From Euphorbia lathyris (Eukaryota > Streptophyta > Magnoliopsida > Malpighiales > Euphorbiaceae): 64,000 nucleotides of DNA. The stretch covers positions 52,825,001 through 52,889,000 of the forward strand of contig NC_088916.1 in the NCBI RefSeq assembly GCF_963576675.1. The letters are read 5' to 3'. The notes below the pieces were generated by a model. That model ran no database searches and had not been told where the DNA came from. It saw only the letters and a program-made list of their open reading frames with translations. The translations under genes and the position numbers were made by a program. This document shows positions 41,240-52,020 of this stretch, piece by piece. Every line of letters begins with the position of its first letter. Position 1 is the stretch's first letter.

Positions 41240-41324
41240 TCCCCGGCAACGGCGCCAAAAACTTGATTATTGGCGGTTGTCGGGTATTTATGAAATTAAT
41301 CTACTATCCCCGGCAACGGCGCCA
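41240..41324 (-). other. duplicated tRNA-Asp primer-binding site
   Basis: TGGCGCCGTTGCCGGGGA on the minus strand occurs twice, at 41324-41307 (next to the LTR) and 41257-41240, 67 bases apart. Both carry the flanking CAAGTTTT and GGGGAT. The sequence is complementary to the 3' end of plant tRNA-Asp, the known Athila primer. Confidence 0.9.
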
Positions 41325-41330
41325 AAAACT

Positions 41331-43077
41331 TGATGCGTCCCCACCTAACTCGAGATGGGAACTCACTAAGGGATAAGTGTACCCCGTCGTTATCAAGTAA
41401 TAAATTTCTGGTTTAAGTCCAGGTTATCGTCCACAGGATTTATTTCTGCAAGTACCGAGCTACTCGATCTCGGATGTTATCTAGGCTTAGGGGGTTTTGA
41501 GTTGGTTTTTTTATATTAATCTACTCCTAGGTTGAATTATACTAATCCTAGCTAAGTTATCTAATTCTAACTAAGTTATCTAATTCTAGCTAAGTTATTC
41601 TACGCCTAACTAAGTTACTCTACCCCTAATTGATCTTTTACCAATGCAATTAACCGAATGAACATGAAGGGATACGATGATAATGAAAATAGAATGTTTA
41701 AACAATTGAATTGAAACTAAGTCACTTGTGTCCAATGCGATTAACCCGACCTATCCTCCTAAAGTCCCTAGTTTGTGATTCCCTTGTAAGGCCGAAACTA
41801 GCTCTAAGGCTCAGTAATTTGGGCTTAATCTTCTATAGGGTTGTCAATCCTATAGGCACTGACTAGGTCAGATTCAGCTCGCAATATGTGCCAACCTAAT
41901 TTTGGGATTATCGAATGAGTTAAACCAATCAGACAAAGCGTAAGACAAAGATTAAAACATCAAAACAATTGAATAAACAAGAACTATAATATATATCAAA
42001 GATGGAAACATTGTCACGAAGTTACAATAAACCTAGAATTCATAGCATGTATCAGAGGCTAGACAGAATGTAAAAGAAGAAAAATCCCTTTTAGGGAACC
42101 TGTCTACCAATGCAGGCGTCTTTCTAGGACTTAAGGATGAAGCTTGAGTAATCCTCGGTGAATGGAGCTTCGGAGGTGTCTTCAATGGAGGTTTGAAGGA
42201 TATGGAGGAGGTGGAGAGGATTTCTCAAGGTGAAAAGCTAAGTAAATTACAAAGGAAAAAGATATCTAATTTACATTGGAAAAACCCTATTTATAGATGC
42301 GGTTCGGCCCTCTTTTTGACCTATTTTCGTGTCCTCATTGATGTAGGAAGTTGTGGGGTCCATCGTGGCTTCGTGGGGGCGGAATTGGTCTTTTTGACCA
42401 ATTCCCGCAGGTCTGCTCGCCGAGCAGGGCGAGCTGCTTGGCGAGCAGGGCTACTCGCGACGAGAAGCGCCCTGCTCGGCGAGCAGGCCTCTGGCGGCCT
42501 GTTCGGCGAGTAGGCACAGCCTGCTCGGTGAGCAGGCACAGTGCCTGGGCAGTGCCTGGGCAGTGCCTGGGCAGTGCCTGGGCGGTGCTTGGGCAGTGCC
42601 TGGGCAGTGCCTGGGCGGTGCTTGGGCAGTGCCTGGGCTGCTCGCCGAGCAGCGCCCGGGCTGCGCGCCGATGCTCAATTCACCGAGCGACTATCGGGGG
42701 TCCCCGAGACTCGATTTTTGCCTGAAATTGATCATGTTTTAACCTGCACACGCACATAAACTCCAAACAACATTAGTCCAAGGGCTAAATTGACCCGCCA
42801 ATCGTTTATTTGAGCAAACGCTTCGTTTGGTGCGACTTTTGACGGATCAATTAGCTTCAAAAGATAACAGAATTATAATATGCATGCCATTTTGGCCGTA
42901 TTTGCCTAAATTGATCATAAAACGAGCCTAAACAACGAAAAGTAAATAAAACGTTTCCAATTTCTAACTAACTCACACAAAAGCATTTAAATGCGAGAAT
43001 TGCTCGCTTATTAACTAAATAACGCTAAAACCCGTCCTAAAACCGTACCCAAAGATAGGGGTTTTTGACCCCTATCA
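41331..43077 (-). repeat. 5' LTR of the non-autonomous Athila-like element
   Basis: 1747 bases, the partner of 36579-38286. TATA box TATAAATA is on the minus strand at 42296-42289. It is longer than the partner, mainly because the GTGCCTGGGCA minisatellite has about nine units instead of five. Confidence 0.93.
42413..42655 (-). repeat. CTGCTCG-C-CGAGCAG palindrome array and 11-bp minisatellite (5' LTR)
   Basis: Same layout as 37661-37862, with a few palindrome copies changed or lost (for example GAGCTGCTTGGCGAGCAG) and a longer minisatellite at about 42539-42640. The nearest palindrome is 116 bases from the TATA box. Confidence 0.85.
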
Positions 43078-43592
43078 AGGGCCTCGTATTCAAGTTGCCT
43101 AAAGGAAGTGATATCATTTCTCAACTTAACCGTTTTGGACGCCGGGAAGTAGTAGCAAAGGAACTCCTTCTCAAGCTCCTCCCATGATGTAATTGATCCT
43201 GCCTCCAACGAGTGCAACCACTCTAATGCTTGACCTGTCAAAGAGAAAGGAAAAAGCTTTAGACGTACGGCTTCAATCGGAACACCATTTTACCAAGAAG
43301 TATCGGCACACATAAGAAATTTATCAAGATGTTCGTTAGGGTTTTCATGAAGTTCTCCTCCAAATTGACCGAGTTGTTGAATCAATTGGATCATGCTTGT
43401 CTTAATCTCATAGGTGTTGGCCGGGATGGTGGGAGCGATGATTCCGTTGCGATTTTGGGGCCTATGCGGAGCAAGGATCTCCATCATCGTTCTTGTGTCA
43501 TTGCCCCCTCCATTGCGGATGTTGTTCACGGGTTGGACGGGCGGTCTTTGGTTTGCCTCGGGTTGGTTAGCTTCATTGTTGAGGTTGGCCAT
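43078..43592 (-). pseudogene. gag: Athila-1 gag, N-terminal part
   Basis: Starts MANLNNEANQPEANQ about 220 bases from the PBS; TMMEILAPHRPQNRN, MIQLIQQLGQFGGELHENPN and HLDKFLMCADTSW follow. A TAA near 43290 interrupts the CADT...NGVP block, then the frame continues: LTGQALEWLHSLEAGSITSWEELEKEF is the Gag domain core. The coding sequence ends at the non-autonomous element insertion and resumes at 36578. Confidence 0.85.
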
Positions 43593-43813
43593 CTTTTCTC
43601 TCCGGATCCTACAAAGAGTATGTTCGATTTCAAGATCAATAGGAACGAGAGTACCACTCCAAGATCAAGTGTACATAAAATAAAGAAGTAAATAAAGAAA
43701 ATTTAAGTACACGAAGAATGTTGTTAGTAGAAGTTGATATAAACAATTTATACAAAAAGAATGCTTAGACTAACAATAAAACATTTTTGTCTAATATTGC
43801 AAGAAATTATAAA

Positions 43814-43831
43814 TCCCCGGCAACGGTGCCA
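43814..43831 (-). other. Athila-1 primer-binding site (tRNA-Asp)
   Basis: Minus strand TGGCACCGTTGCCGGGGA, one base off the tRNA-Asp complement (CpG changed to CpA). It lies six bases inside the LTR end at 43838. Confidence 0.88.
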
Positions 43832-43837
43832 AAAATT

Positions 43838-45393
43838 TGATGTGTAGTCCGGTAGAGCGGTAATAATACGATGATAAGTGTGTGCTAGGGTTATGGATAT
43901 GATCTTTCTAAGTGCTCTAACTCTACTAGATGCTACTACGTAGGGGCAAGTGTACCCCGTCGTATCAAGTAATAATCCGGTTAAGACCGGGTATCGAATC
44001 CACGGGATTTATAACTACAAGTATTAAACTACTCGGTTTTACACGTTATCTAAGCGGTGAATACTTTAGTTGGTTGGGTGACAACTATAAACTACTCCTA
44101 AACTACAGGTGAGACAATTTTCATGTATTTCAAGCCCTCTTAGAGTGATACGGGTGATGATAAGTTATAACCTATGAAAAACAACTCGAAATATATATGA
44201 TTAATGATTTACTCTTGCAAAGACGACTATTTATAGACCGAACAACTCCGTGAGGTTATAGAGTCGTGATTTCCCCTTAAGGTGACTCTAATTCTTAGGA
44301 TCAGAAACTAGGGCCCGTAAGTTCCGTGGCTCGTCAATTCCTACTGTTTCCGGTTTGTCAACTCCGGTGAGGCAACACCTATGTGATTCCTAATAGATTT
44401 TGGAGCTCGTAAACGACCTACACAATAATCAATTATAAGTATCAAAGCAAGCAATAAACATTAACACGTATAGTGAAAACGGAATCATAAATCATGTATT
44501 ATAAATATGGAATACGAAAATACGGGACACAACCAAGCCTAATACATAGAAAGAGTACAAGCTAATTAACAAGTAGAAAGGGAAGAAGAATCGGCCTTTA
44601 AGACTAGCTAACCGGACTCAAAGTCGTCTTTTAGGACTTGGAGGTGGAACTCTCGAGCTTGGTGAATGCGGATGGAGCAGAACTTCGGCGGAGTAACGGG
44701 AGGATTATACAAGCTCTCAAGGTGTGAGGAACTCTAATACATAGAAAATTGAATACTGAAATGAGTGCTAATCACTCTTACTTATACATCAAGCTCGGGG
44801 GTAGAATCGTAAATACACAAGTTGCATTATTTCTGCAGTTTTCCCAGGACACGCCCCGCGTGTTTGCCCATTCCGTTGACAATTTCCTGCATGAGGATCA
44901 GATTCAGGCCTGATGTCATGAACACGCCCCGCGTGGACAGGCAGACGCCCCATGTGTTTGCCCATTTCGTTGATAATTGACTGTGTGTGGATCAGATTCA
45001 GACTGTTTGTCATAACCACGGCCCGCGTAGGTTGGAGTATGCCCCGCGTGGTTGAGCCTCTGGAGTTCAATCGCTTGAATCATGTCTTTGGCGCCCCGCA
45101 TACCTGAGCTTCTGAAACTTAGATTGAAAAATTGCTCATGTACGCCCCGCGTGTGTCGGTGGATTTTACTCCTTTGCTCGTACTTGCGAAATACAATTCT
45201 CGACAATCGAGTTAGCTTGACGTTTATTTTTCCGAAATTAACTAAAAACAAAGGGAATTAATCAAAAGCATAAAATTTATTTTTATTTTGTTATTTTATT
45301 AAAAACACATTATTTTTGTAATTAAACTCACTTATTTAGCCCACAATTAGACCGTAATTCACGCTAAAAGATAGGGACAAACTGCCCCTATCA
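43838..45393 (-). repeat. Athila-1 5' LTR
   Basis: 1556 bases, the partner of 14321-17262. It includes the uninterrupted site of the solo LTR (GGTTATAGAGTCG at about 44254). The palindrome array (about 44850-45165) has lost units compared with the partner. Confidence 0.9.
44850..45165 (-). repeat. Athila-1 LTR palindrome array (5' LTR), partly collapsed
   Basis: About seven copies of CACGC-CCC-GCGTG or decayed forms. Three of the five pairs seen in the 3' LTR are reduced to one copy here; the deletions run from within one copy to the same place in its partner. Confidence 0.8.
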
Positions 45394-45742
45394 TTAGGTC
45401 CCAGTCAAAGCTCTAAAGAAATTCTAAAAAAATAAGAAAATGTTCTGCTCAAGGTGAGAACAATAACCACCGATTTTTTTTATTGATAATTCCTTCCCTA
45501 TTACTCACAAAAGAAGAGTTTAAATAGAATTGTAAATAACAACTTCTCCTAATCTGCAGAAAGATAATGCGTATTATTCAGCTAACTAAGGATAATGCGT
45601 ACAATTTAGCTAACTATATTATTGAATTCAAAAAAGCAAATAACGTGTTCTAGTTAGACCAATTCTTTGCAAATTTCTACTTTAGTCCCCGTACTTAGAA
45701 TAATGCTTCACTTGGACTCAAATGGAGATAACAGGCTTATCA
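45394..45742 (-). repeat. left (3') LTR of the GAG-only element, after the Athila insertion
   Basis: TTAGGTCCCAGTC (45394) to CTTATCA (45742). The missing first bases TG lie at 14314-14315 on the other side of the Athila. The minus-strand polypurine tract AGGGAGGGGTAT is at 45743-45754. Confidence 0.88.
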
Positions 45743-46125
45743 ATACCCCTCCCTATTACTTTAACCTTGTCCTCAAAGTTAATGTCAGTACCCAAGTGGC
45801 GTCCTCTATAGTTAAGCACTTCAGTTTCTGATTCTTCAGAAGCTACTCCATCATCTAACCCTTCTAAAAGTAACAACTGAGGCACCTTGCATTTGTGTCC
45901 TGGAGTGAACTTCTCATCACAATTGAAGCATAGACCTACTGAACGTCGTTTTTGAGTTTCTTCCCATGATAACTTTTTAATTGAGGTAGGTGCTTTGAAC
46001 ATTTTTGGGGAAGAGCCAAAATTGGATTGGCTGAAAGGTGATTCAGCTTTTTCTCGACGAATCAATTGCTCATCCTTCATCCTTGCAAGGCTAATAGCTT
46101 CTTTCAAAGATTTTGGTTTAAACAT
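45718..46125 (-). CDS. gag: GAG-only element gag, C-terminal part
   Basis: 135 codons continuing the gag after a stop near 46134. PKSLKEAISLARMKDEQL is the end of the Gag domain; the zinc knuckle is CFNCDEKFTPGHKC, the form seen in chromovirus-type gypsy Gag. The frame ends in the left LTR. No protease follows. Confidence 0.8.
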   Translation of the reverse strand: MFKPKSLKEAISLARMKDEQLIRREKAESPFSQSNFGSSPKMFKAPTSIKKLSWEETQKRRSVGLCFNCDEKFTPGHKCKVPQLLLLEGLDDGVASEESETEVLNYRGRHLGTDINFEDKVKVIGRGIDKPVISI

Positions 46126-46135
46126 CCTTATGCCA

Positions 46136-46792
46136 TCAGAAAATTTCTGGTGTCAGACCACCCATGAATGTGCCCACCAAAGCCTTCTGTGTCCATCCTT
46201 GCAATCTATTTCCCAGCTTCTCAAATTCCTTTTGGTAATCACGTAATGATCCTGTCTGCTTCACTCTCGACAAAGCCTCGTCAAATTCTTCACAGTCAGT
46301 TGGACCAAAACGAGCCCATAGTTCATCTTGGAAAATGGTCCATGTCACTTCTCGATCTTCTTCTTTGTAAGCCCTACAGAGCCATTGCCACCATTGATTG
46401 GCTTCCCCATTAAGGTGGAAAGCAGCTATCGACACTTTCTGATCTTCACTAGTCCCTTGATATTCAAAGAATTGGTCTACCTTGTTGAACCATTCTGTTG
46501 GATCATCTCCTGCATATTTGGGGAATTCTAGCTTAGCCATTTTGGAAGAGAATGTCGACCTTCCTCGGTTAGTGTCGTCAAATAAATTGTCCCCACTACG
46601 ATGCAGAGGTTTTTGTGACCCGCTACTGTGCGCTCCTTCTCTGTTGGAAACCACAATGTTTGCTAATTTAGAGAGGGTGTCTTCAAGTTGCCGAAATTTT
46701 TCAGCGATACCGATTTCGATTCGGCTCATGCTGTGTTGAAGCTCCCCAAGCCCTGTCTCCAAGTTTTCAATTCTTTCTTTGTTTGGTGACAT
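46136..46792 (-). CDS. gag: GAG-only element gag, N-terminal part
   Basis: 218 codons starting MSPNKERIENLETGL, a coiled-coil-like N-terminus. Then MAKLEFPKYAGDDPTEWFNKVDQFF, AAFHLNGEANQWWQWL, WTIFQDELWARFGP and LRDYQKEFEKLGNRL form a complete retrotransposon Gag domain. A stop after GGLTPEIF splits it from the knuckle part. It could bind and package its own RNA, while RT and integrase would have to come from a relative. Confidence 0.85.
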   Translation of the reverse strand: MSPNKERIENLETGLGELQHSMSRIEIGIAEKFRQLEDTLSKLANIVVSNREGAHSSGSQKPLHRSGDNLFDDTNRGRSTFSSKMAKLEFPKYAGDDPTEWFNKVDQFFEYQGTSEDQKVSIAAFHLNGEANQWWQWLCRAYKEEDREVTWTIFQDELWARFGPTDCEEFDEALSRVKQTGSLRDYQKEFEKLGNRLQGWTQKALVGTFMGGLTPEIF

Positions 46793-46802
46793 TGTTAATC
46801 AA

Positions 46803-46814
46803 GCTCTGATACCA
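46803..46814 (-). other. GAG-only element primer-binding site (tRNA-Met)
   Basis: Minus strand TGGTATCAGAGC, one base after the LTR end TAACA. Complementary to initiator tRNA-Met. Confidence 0.88.
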
Positions 46815-46815
46815 A

Positions 46816-47165
46816 TGTTAGGTCCCAGTCAAATCTTTAAAGAAATTCTAAGAAAATAAGAAAATGTTCTGCTCAAGGTGAGAACAATAACCACCGATTT
46901 TTTTATTGATAATTCCTTCCCTATTACTCACAAAAGAAGAGTTTAAATAGAATTCTAAATAACAACTTCTCCTAATCTGTAAAAAGATCATGCCTACAAT
47001 TTAGCTAACTAAGGATAATGCCTACAATTTAGCTAACTATATTATTGAATTCAAAAAAGTAAATAACATGTTCTAGTTAGACCACTTCTTTGCAAATTTC
47101 TACTTTAGTCCCCATACTTAGAATAATGCTTCACTTGGACTCAAATGGAGATAACAGGCTTATCA
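46816..47165 (-). repeat. right (5') LTR of the GAG-only element
   Basis: 350 bases, TGTTAGGTCCC to CTTATCA, followed by the TSD GATGG (47166-47170). It differs from the left LTR at roughly 15 sites. Confidence 0.9.
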
Positions 47166-47176
47166 GATGGGCTTTT

Positions 47177-48761
<1,585 letters not shown>

Positions 48762-48763
48762 AG

Positions 48764-48775
48764 TGGTATCAGAGC
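48764..48775 (+). other. copia-2 primer-binding site (tRNA-Met)
   Basis: TGGTATCAGAGC two bases after the LTR end. Confidence 0.9.
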
Positions 48776-48823
48776 CTAAGCTCACTACTCAAAGATATAA
48801 CTATCTTGAGCTGATCCCGATAA

Positions 48824-50625
48824 ATGGCTGAGAACAGCACTCGTTTCCTTCCCGGGAACCAAACAACACAGATACTCCCTGAGGGATTATCAATTAGTCG
48901 GCCTCCCCTATTCTTTGGATCTAATTATACATTCTGGAAGAATAGGATGAAGAACTTTATTCAAGCCACAAACATGAGTGCATGGCTTGCAATAGTTCAA
49001 GGCCCATACGTGCCATATAAAACTGTTAACAATGAGAAAGTTGTTAAAAGTGAAACTGAGTGGTCAGAAGATGACCTTAGAAAACTTCAAAACAATGCTT
49101 CGACTATCAATATGCTTCACTGTGCTTTAGATGATGCAGAATACAATAAGATTTCAGGTTGCGAGTCAGCACAGTAGATTTGGAAAAAACTTGAAGTAAC
49201 CTACGAAGGCACAAGCAAGGTCAAGGAATCAAAAGTAAATCAGCATATGAGATTATACGAGTTGTTCGAGATGAATGATAATGAGGACATCTCGGGAATG
49301 AACGCTAGATTTACCAACATTATAAATGAGCTGAAAAGACTTGGAAAGAACTTCACCGAGGAAGAACAAGTGAAGAAGATCTTGAGAAGTCTTCCCAAAA
49401 GCTGGCATGCCAAAAAGACAGCAGTGGAGGAAGCTCAGGACCTGACTACGTATAAGTACGATGAGCTGATCGGATCGTTGCTGACTCATGAGATATCAAT
49501 GAAAAACTTTGAAGAAAAAGAGAAGTCAGAAGACAAGAAACAAAAATCACTTGTCATGAAAGCTGACTCCACCGAAGCTGACTCATCTGATGATAAGGAA
49601 ATGGCAATGTTCACCAGGAAGATGAAGAAGCTGTTCAGGAAGAATGATAGGAACAGCAAAAGGCCATTCAGAAGAAATGACAAATACAAAGCTGAGCCCA
49701 GCGACAACAAATATAAGAAGGACAGCTCAAAACCTGTCACATGTTTCGAGTGCCATCAAACTGGGCACATCAAGTCAAGCTGTCCCATGCTGAAGAAAGA
49801 CAAAAAGGGTAGCAGAAAGGTTGTGGTAGCCACATGGAGTGATAGTGATGAGTCAACCTCATCAGAAGCTCATGCAAATGAAATAACAAATATATGCTTC
49901 ATGGCCGATGATGCTGACCGCACTTATTCTGAGCAAGCTGACCTCTCTGATGAAACTGACCAGAAGGAACACAATAATGAGGTAACATATTTACTTTTGC
50001 TTAGAAATGAGATGATAAACACCCTGAGTGATTTATATGCACTAACTAAAAAGTGCAATAAGAAAGTAAAGGCACTCAGCAGGCGGTGTGATGAGATTGA
50101 AGAGGTCAAGCTCAGTGACCTCCGATATCTTCTCCAAGACAATTCAACTTTGCACAGTAACATAGAACTTATGCATAAGTTTGTCTCGGAGGTCCAATCA
50201 GATTCAAAGAAACTGAAAAAGGATGTCACTACCCTACAGAGCCAAATAAGAGGCTCAAATAAAAATAAATCCCATGCTGAGTACTCAAGTACTAGTCAGC
50301 ATAAACAGTTCAAGCAGTGTGACTGTTGCGGGAAAAAGGGGCACACAAGAGAAGTGTGTTGGTACAATAAGTGGATTGTCCAAGTGACTTCTGCGGAAAG
50401 AAAGGACATACCACTAAGGTATGTTGGCATGCTCAGCACAATAATGCTGACCACACTCAACATCACCCTCAAAGGGTAATTCACTGTGACTTTTATGGTA
50501 AAAGTGGCCATACTATAAAAGTATGTCGTCACAAATTAAAATATGACTTTGCACCTGTTTATGCTAACAAACGAGATCCAAAAAGAATTGGGTACCTAAA
50601 GATGAATAGTCTAAAATGCAGGTGA
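48824..50625 (+). pseudogene. gag: copia-2 gag with four zinc-knuckle-like motifs
   Basis: Starts MAENSTRFLPGNQ. A TAG at about 49175 replaces Glu after CESAQ. The Gag domain continues to KILRSLPKSWHAKKT. The first knuckle is CFECHQTGHIKSSC (about 49741-49785); an acidic and then coiled-coil-like stretch of about 170 residues follows (LRNEMINTLSDLYALTKKC; DEIEEVKLSDLRYLL). Three more motifs come next: CDCCGKKGHTREVC (about 50320), CDFCGKKGHTTKVC in a shifted frame (50380) and a damaged CDFYGKSGHTIKVC (50485). A frameshift lies near 50370-50395. Confidence 0.85.
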
Positions 50626-51825
50626 GCCTGAGATGCGTGGAGAAATCAAAACTGTGGTATATAGACAGCACATGCTCGAGGCATATGACTGGTGATGAAA
50701 CTCAATTCATCACACTAGAGCTTAAACGAGGTGGAAGTGTAAGCTTTGGAGACAATAAGAAGGGTAAGATAGTCGGCTCAGGTACTATCGGAGGTAACCC
50801 TACTATTGAGTCAGTCTCCTTAGTTAAAGGTCTTAAATACAATCTGCTGAGTGTAGCTCAGCTTTGCAAGAGCGGCAGAAAGGTTGTATTTGATGATACT
50901 CAGTGTCAAATACTCGAGGGAAAAACAAACGAATTGATTTTAACTGCCCCTCGTGTAGACAATGTATACATGCTGAGTTTAGAAAAATAGTTTTCTAAAA
51001 ATATATGCTTAGTGTCTAAAGAGGATAACTCCTGGCTATGGCATAGAAGACTTGGTCATGTAAGCATGGACCTTCTTGCCAAATTAGCTAGAAAGCAACT
51101 AGTTGAAGGATTGCCCAAACTTAAATTTGAAAAAGATCAATTGTGTAATGCTTGTCAGCAAGGTAAACAAACTAAGAAGTCATTTCAAAGTAAAAATATT
51201 GTCTCAACCAAGAGATCATTGGAATTACTACACTTGGATCTTTTCGAACCTGTCCAGCCACTCAGCTTGGGAGGTAAGAAATTTTCCTTAGTCATTGTAG
51301 ACGATTTCTCTCGGTACACTTGGATCATCTTGCTGAGTAGCAAGGATGAAACATTTTAGAAGTGACAAAGACCTAAAAGTAGCTCATATTAGAAGTGACA
51401 ATGGTGGAGAATTCAAAAACCAACAACTTGATGAATTCTGTGAAGCCAGTGGTATTGACCACAATTTCTCTGCTCCTAGAACACCACAACAAAATGGGGT
51501 TGTTGAAAGGAAGAACAGAACAATTGTCGAAATTGCTAGGACAATGCTGAGTGAAAATAAGCTTCCAAAGTATTTCTGGGGTGAAGCTGTCCACACAGCA
51601 TGCTACATTCTCAATAGGGCTTTAGTTAGACCTATTCTAAAGAAAACCCCATATGAACTTTGGAAAGGACGAAAGCCCAACATTGGCTACTTTCGTGCTT
51701 TTGGGTGTAAATGTTTTATACTCAACACAAAAGATAATCTTGCAAAATTTGATGCTAAAGCTGACGAAGCGATCTTTTTAGGATACTCAACTAACAGCAA
51801 AGCATATAGGGTGTATAATAAATGA
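50616..51825 (+). pseudogene. pol: copia-2 protease and integrase
   Basis: Protease: LWYIDSTCSRHMTGDETQF, GGSVSFGDNKKGK, KYNLLSVAQLCKSG. A stop near 50988 and another at about 51357 break the frame. The integrase zinc domain spans WHRRLGHVSMDLL to QLCNACQQGKQTK. Compared with copia-1, about 35 bases (the ETFSNLVRKLEN segment) are deleted at 51357-51364 between the two catalytic Asp blocks. AHIRSDNGGEF and GVVERKNRTIVEIA are present. The integrase end has LFGCKCF-type AFGCKCFILNTKDNL, kept here but lost in copia-1. It ends at a TGA after YRVYNK. Confidence 0.83.
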
Positions 51826-52020
51826 ACTCAGGTTGTAGAAGAGTCTGTCCATATTGAGTTCGATGAAGATGAACCAAGCTCAGCTTTCGCTGATCAAAAT
51901 GGAGCCTCTGAGTCATCAATACAAGGGCTGACGAAAGGTAAGCAAGAAATTGAAATAACCTTTGCTGACCAATCTATTCCTGCAGAGATTGTAGAAACAC
52001 CTGTTCCAAACAACTCAACA

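Larger units (their letters stand above)
36579..43077 (-). mobile_element. non-autonomous Athila-like LTR retrotransposon in Athila-1 gag
   Basis: LTRs 36579-38286 and 41331-43077 (TGATAGGGG to CGCATCA on the minus strand), TSD AGGGC at 36574-36578 and 43078-43082, tRNA-Asp PBS next to the right LTR, and a polypurine stretch next to the left. The internal part is only 3.0 kb and has no gag, protease, RT or integrase. It holds one 171-codon ORF, a GC-rich palindrome array and a 3' region like that of Athila-1. It must use proteins of a relative. The LTRs differ by about 1.5% by eye, apart from minisatellite length. Confidence 0.9.
14321..45393 (-). mobile_element. Athila-lineage Ty3/gypsy element (Athila-1), host of four later insertions
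   Basis: LTRs are at 14321-17262 and 43838-45393, with a tRNA-Asp-type PBS next to the right one, so it is transcribed right to left. The flanks TTAAG (14316-14320) and TTAGG (45394-45398) form a TSD with one change. Without the inserts it is about 10 kb. The gag-protease-RT-RNase H-integrase order is recovered across the gaps: 43592-43078, 36578-35984, 25205-23288 and 21219-18913. No envelope-like ORF is present downstream of integrase. Several stops and one frameshift make it inactive. Confidence 0.9.
14314..47165 (-). mobile_element. GAG-only non-autonomous gypsy element (TR-GAG type), split by a nested Athila
   Basis: The right LTR (46816-47165) starts TGTTAGGTCC and ends TTATCA. The left LTR starts with TG at 14314, is interrupted after seven bases by the Athila insertion, and resumes at 45394-45742. 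Its TSD GATGG is at 14309-14313 and 47166-47170. The rejoined element would be about 1.8 kb: two ~350-bp LTRs, a tRNA-Met PBS, one gag and a PPT, with no pol. This matches the TR-GAG class described in plants. The LTRs differ by roughly 4-5% by eye, more than those of the younger elements inside, consistent with the nesting order. Confidence 0.85.

Noticed and set aside
41240..41324. tRNA-Asp gene remnant
   Set aside because: Only the 18-base 3' complement is present and it lies at the PBS position; there is no tRNA body.
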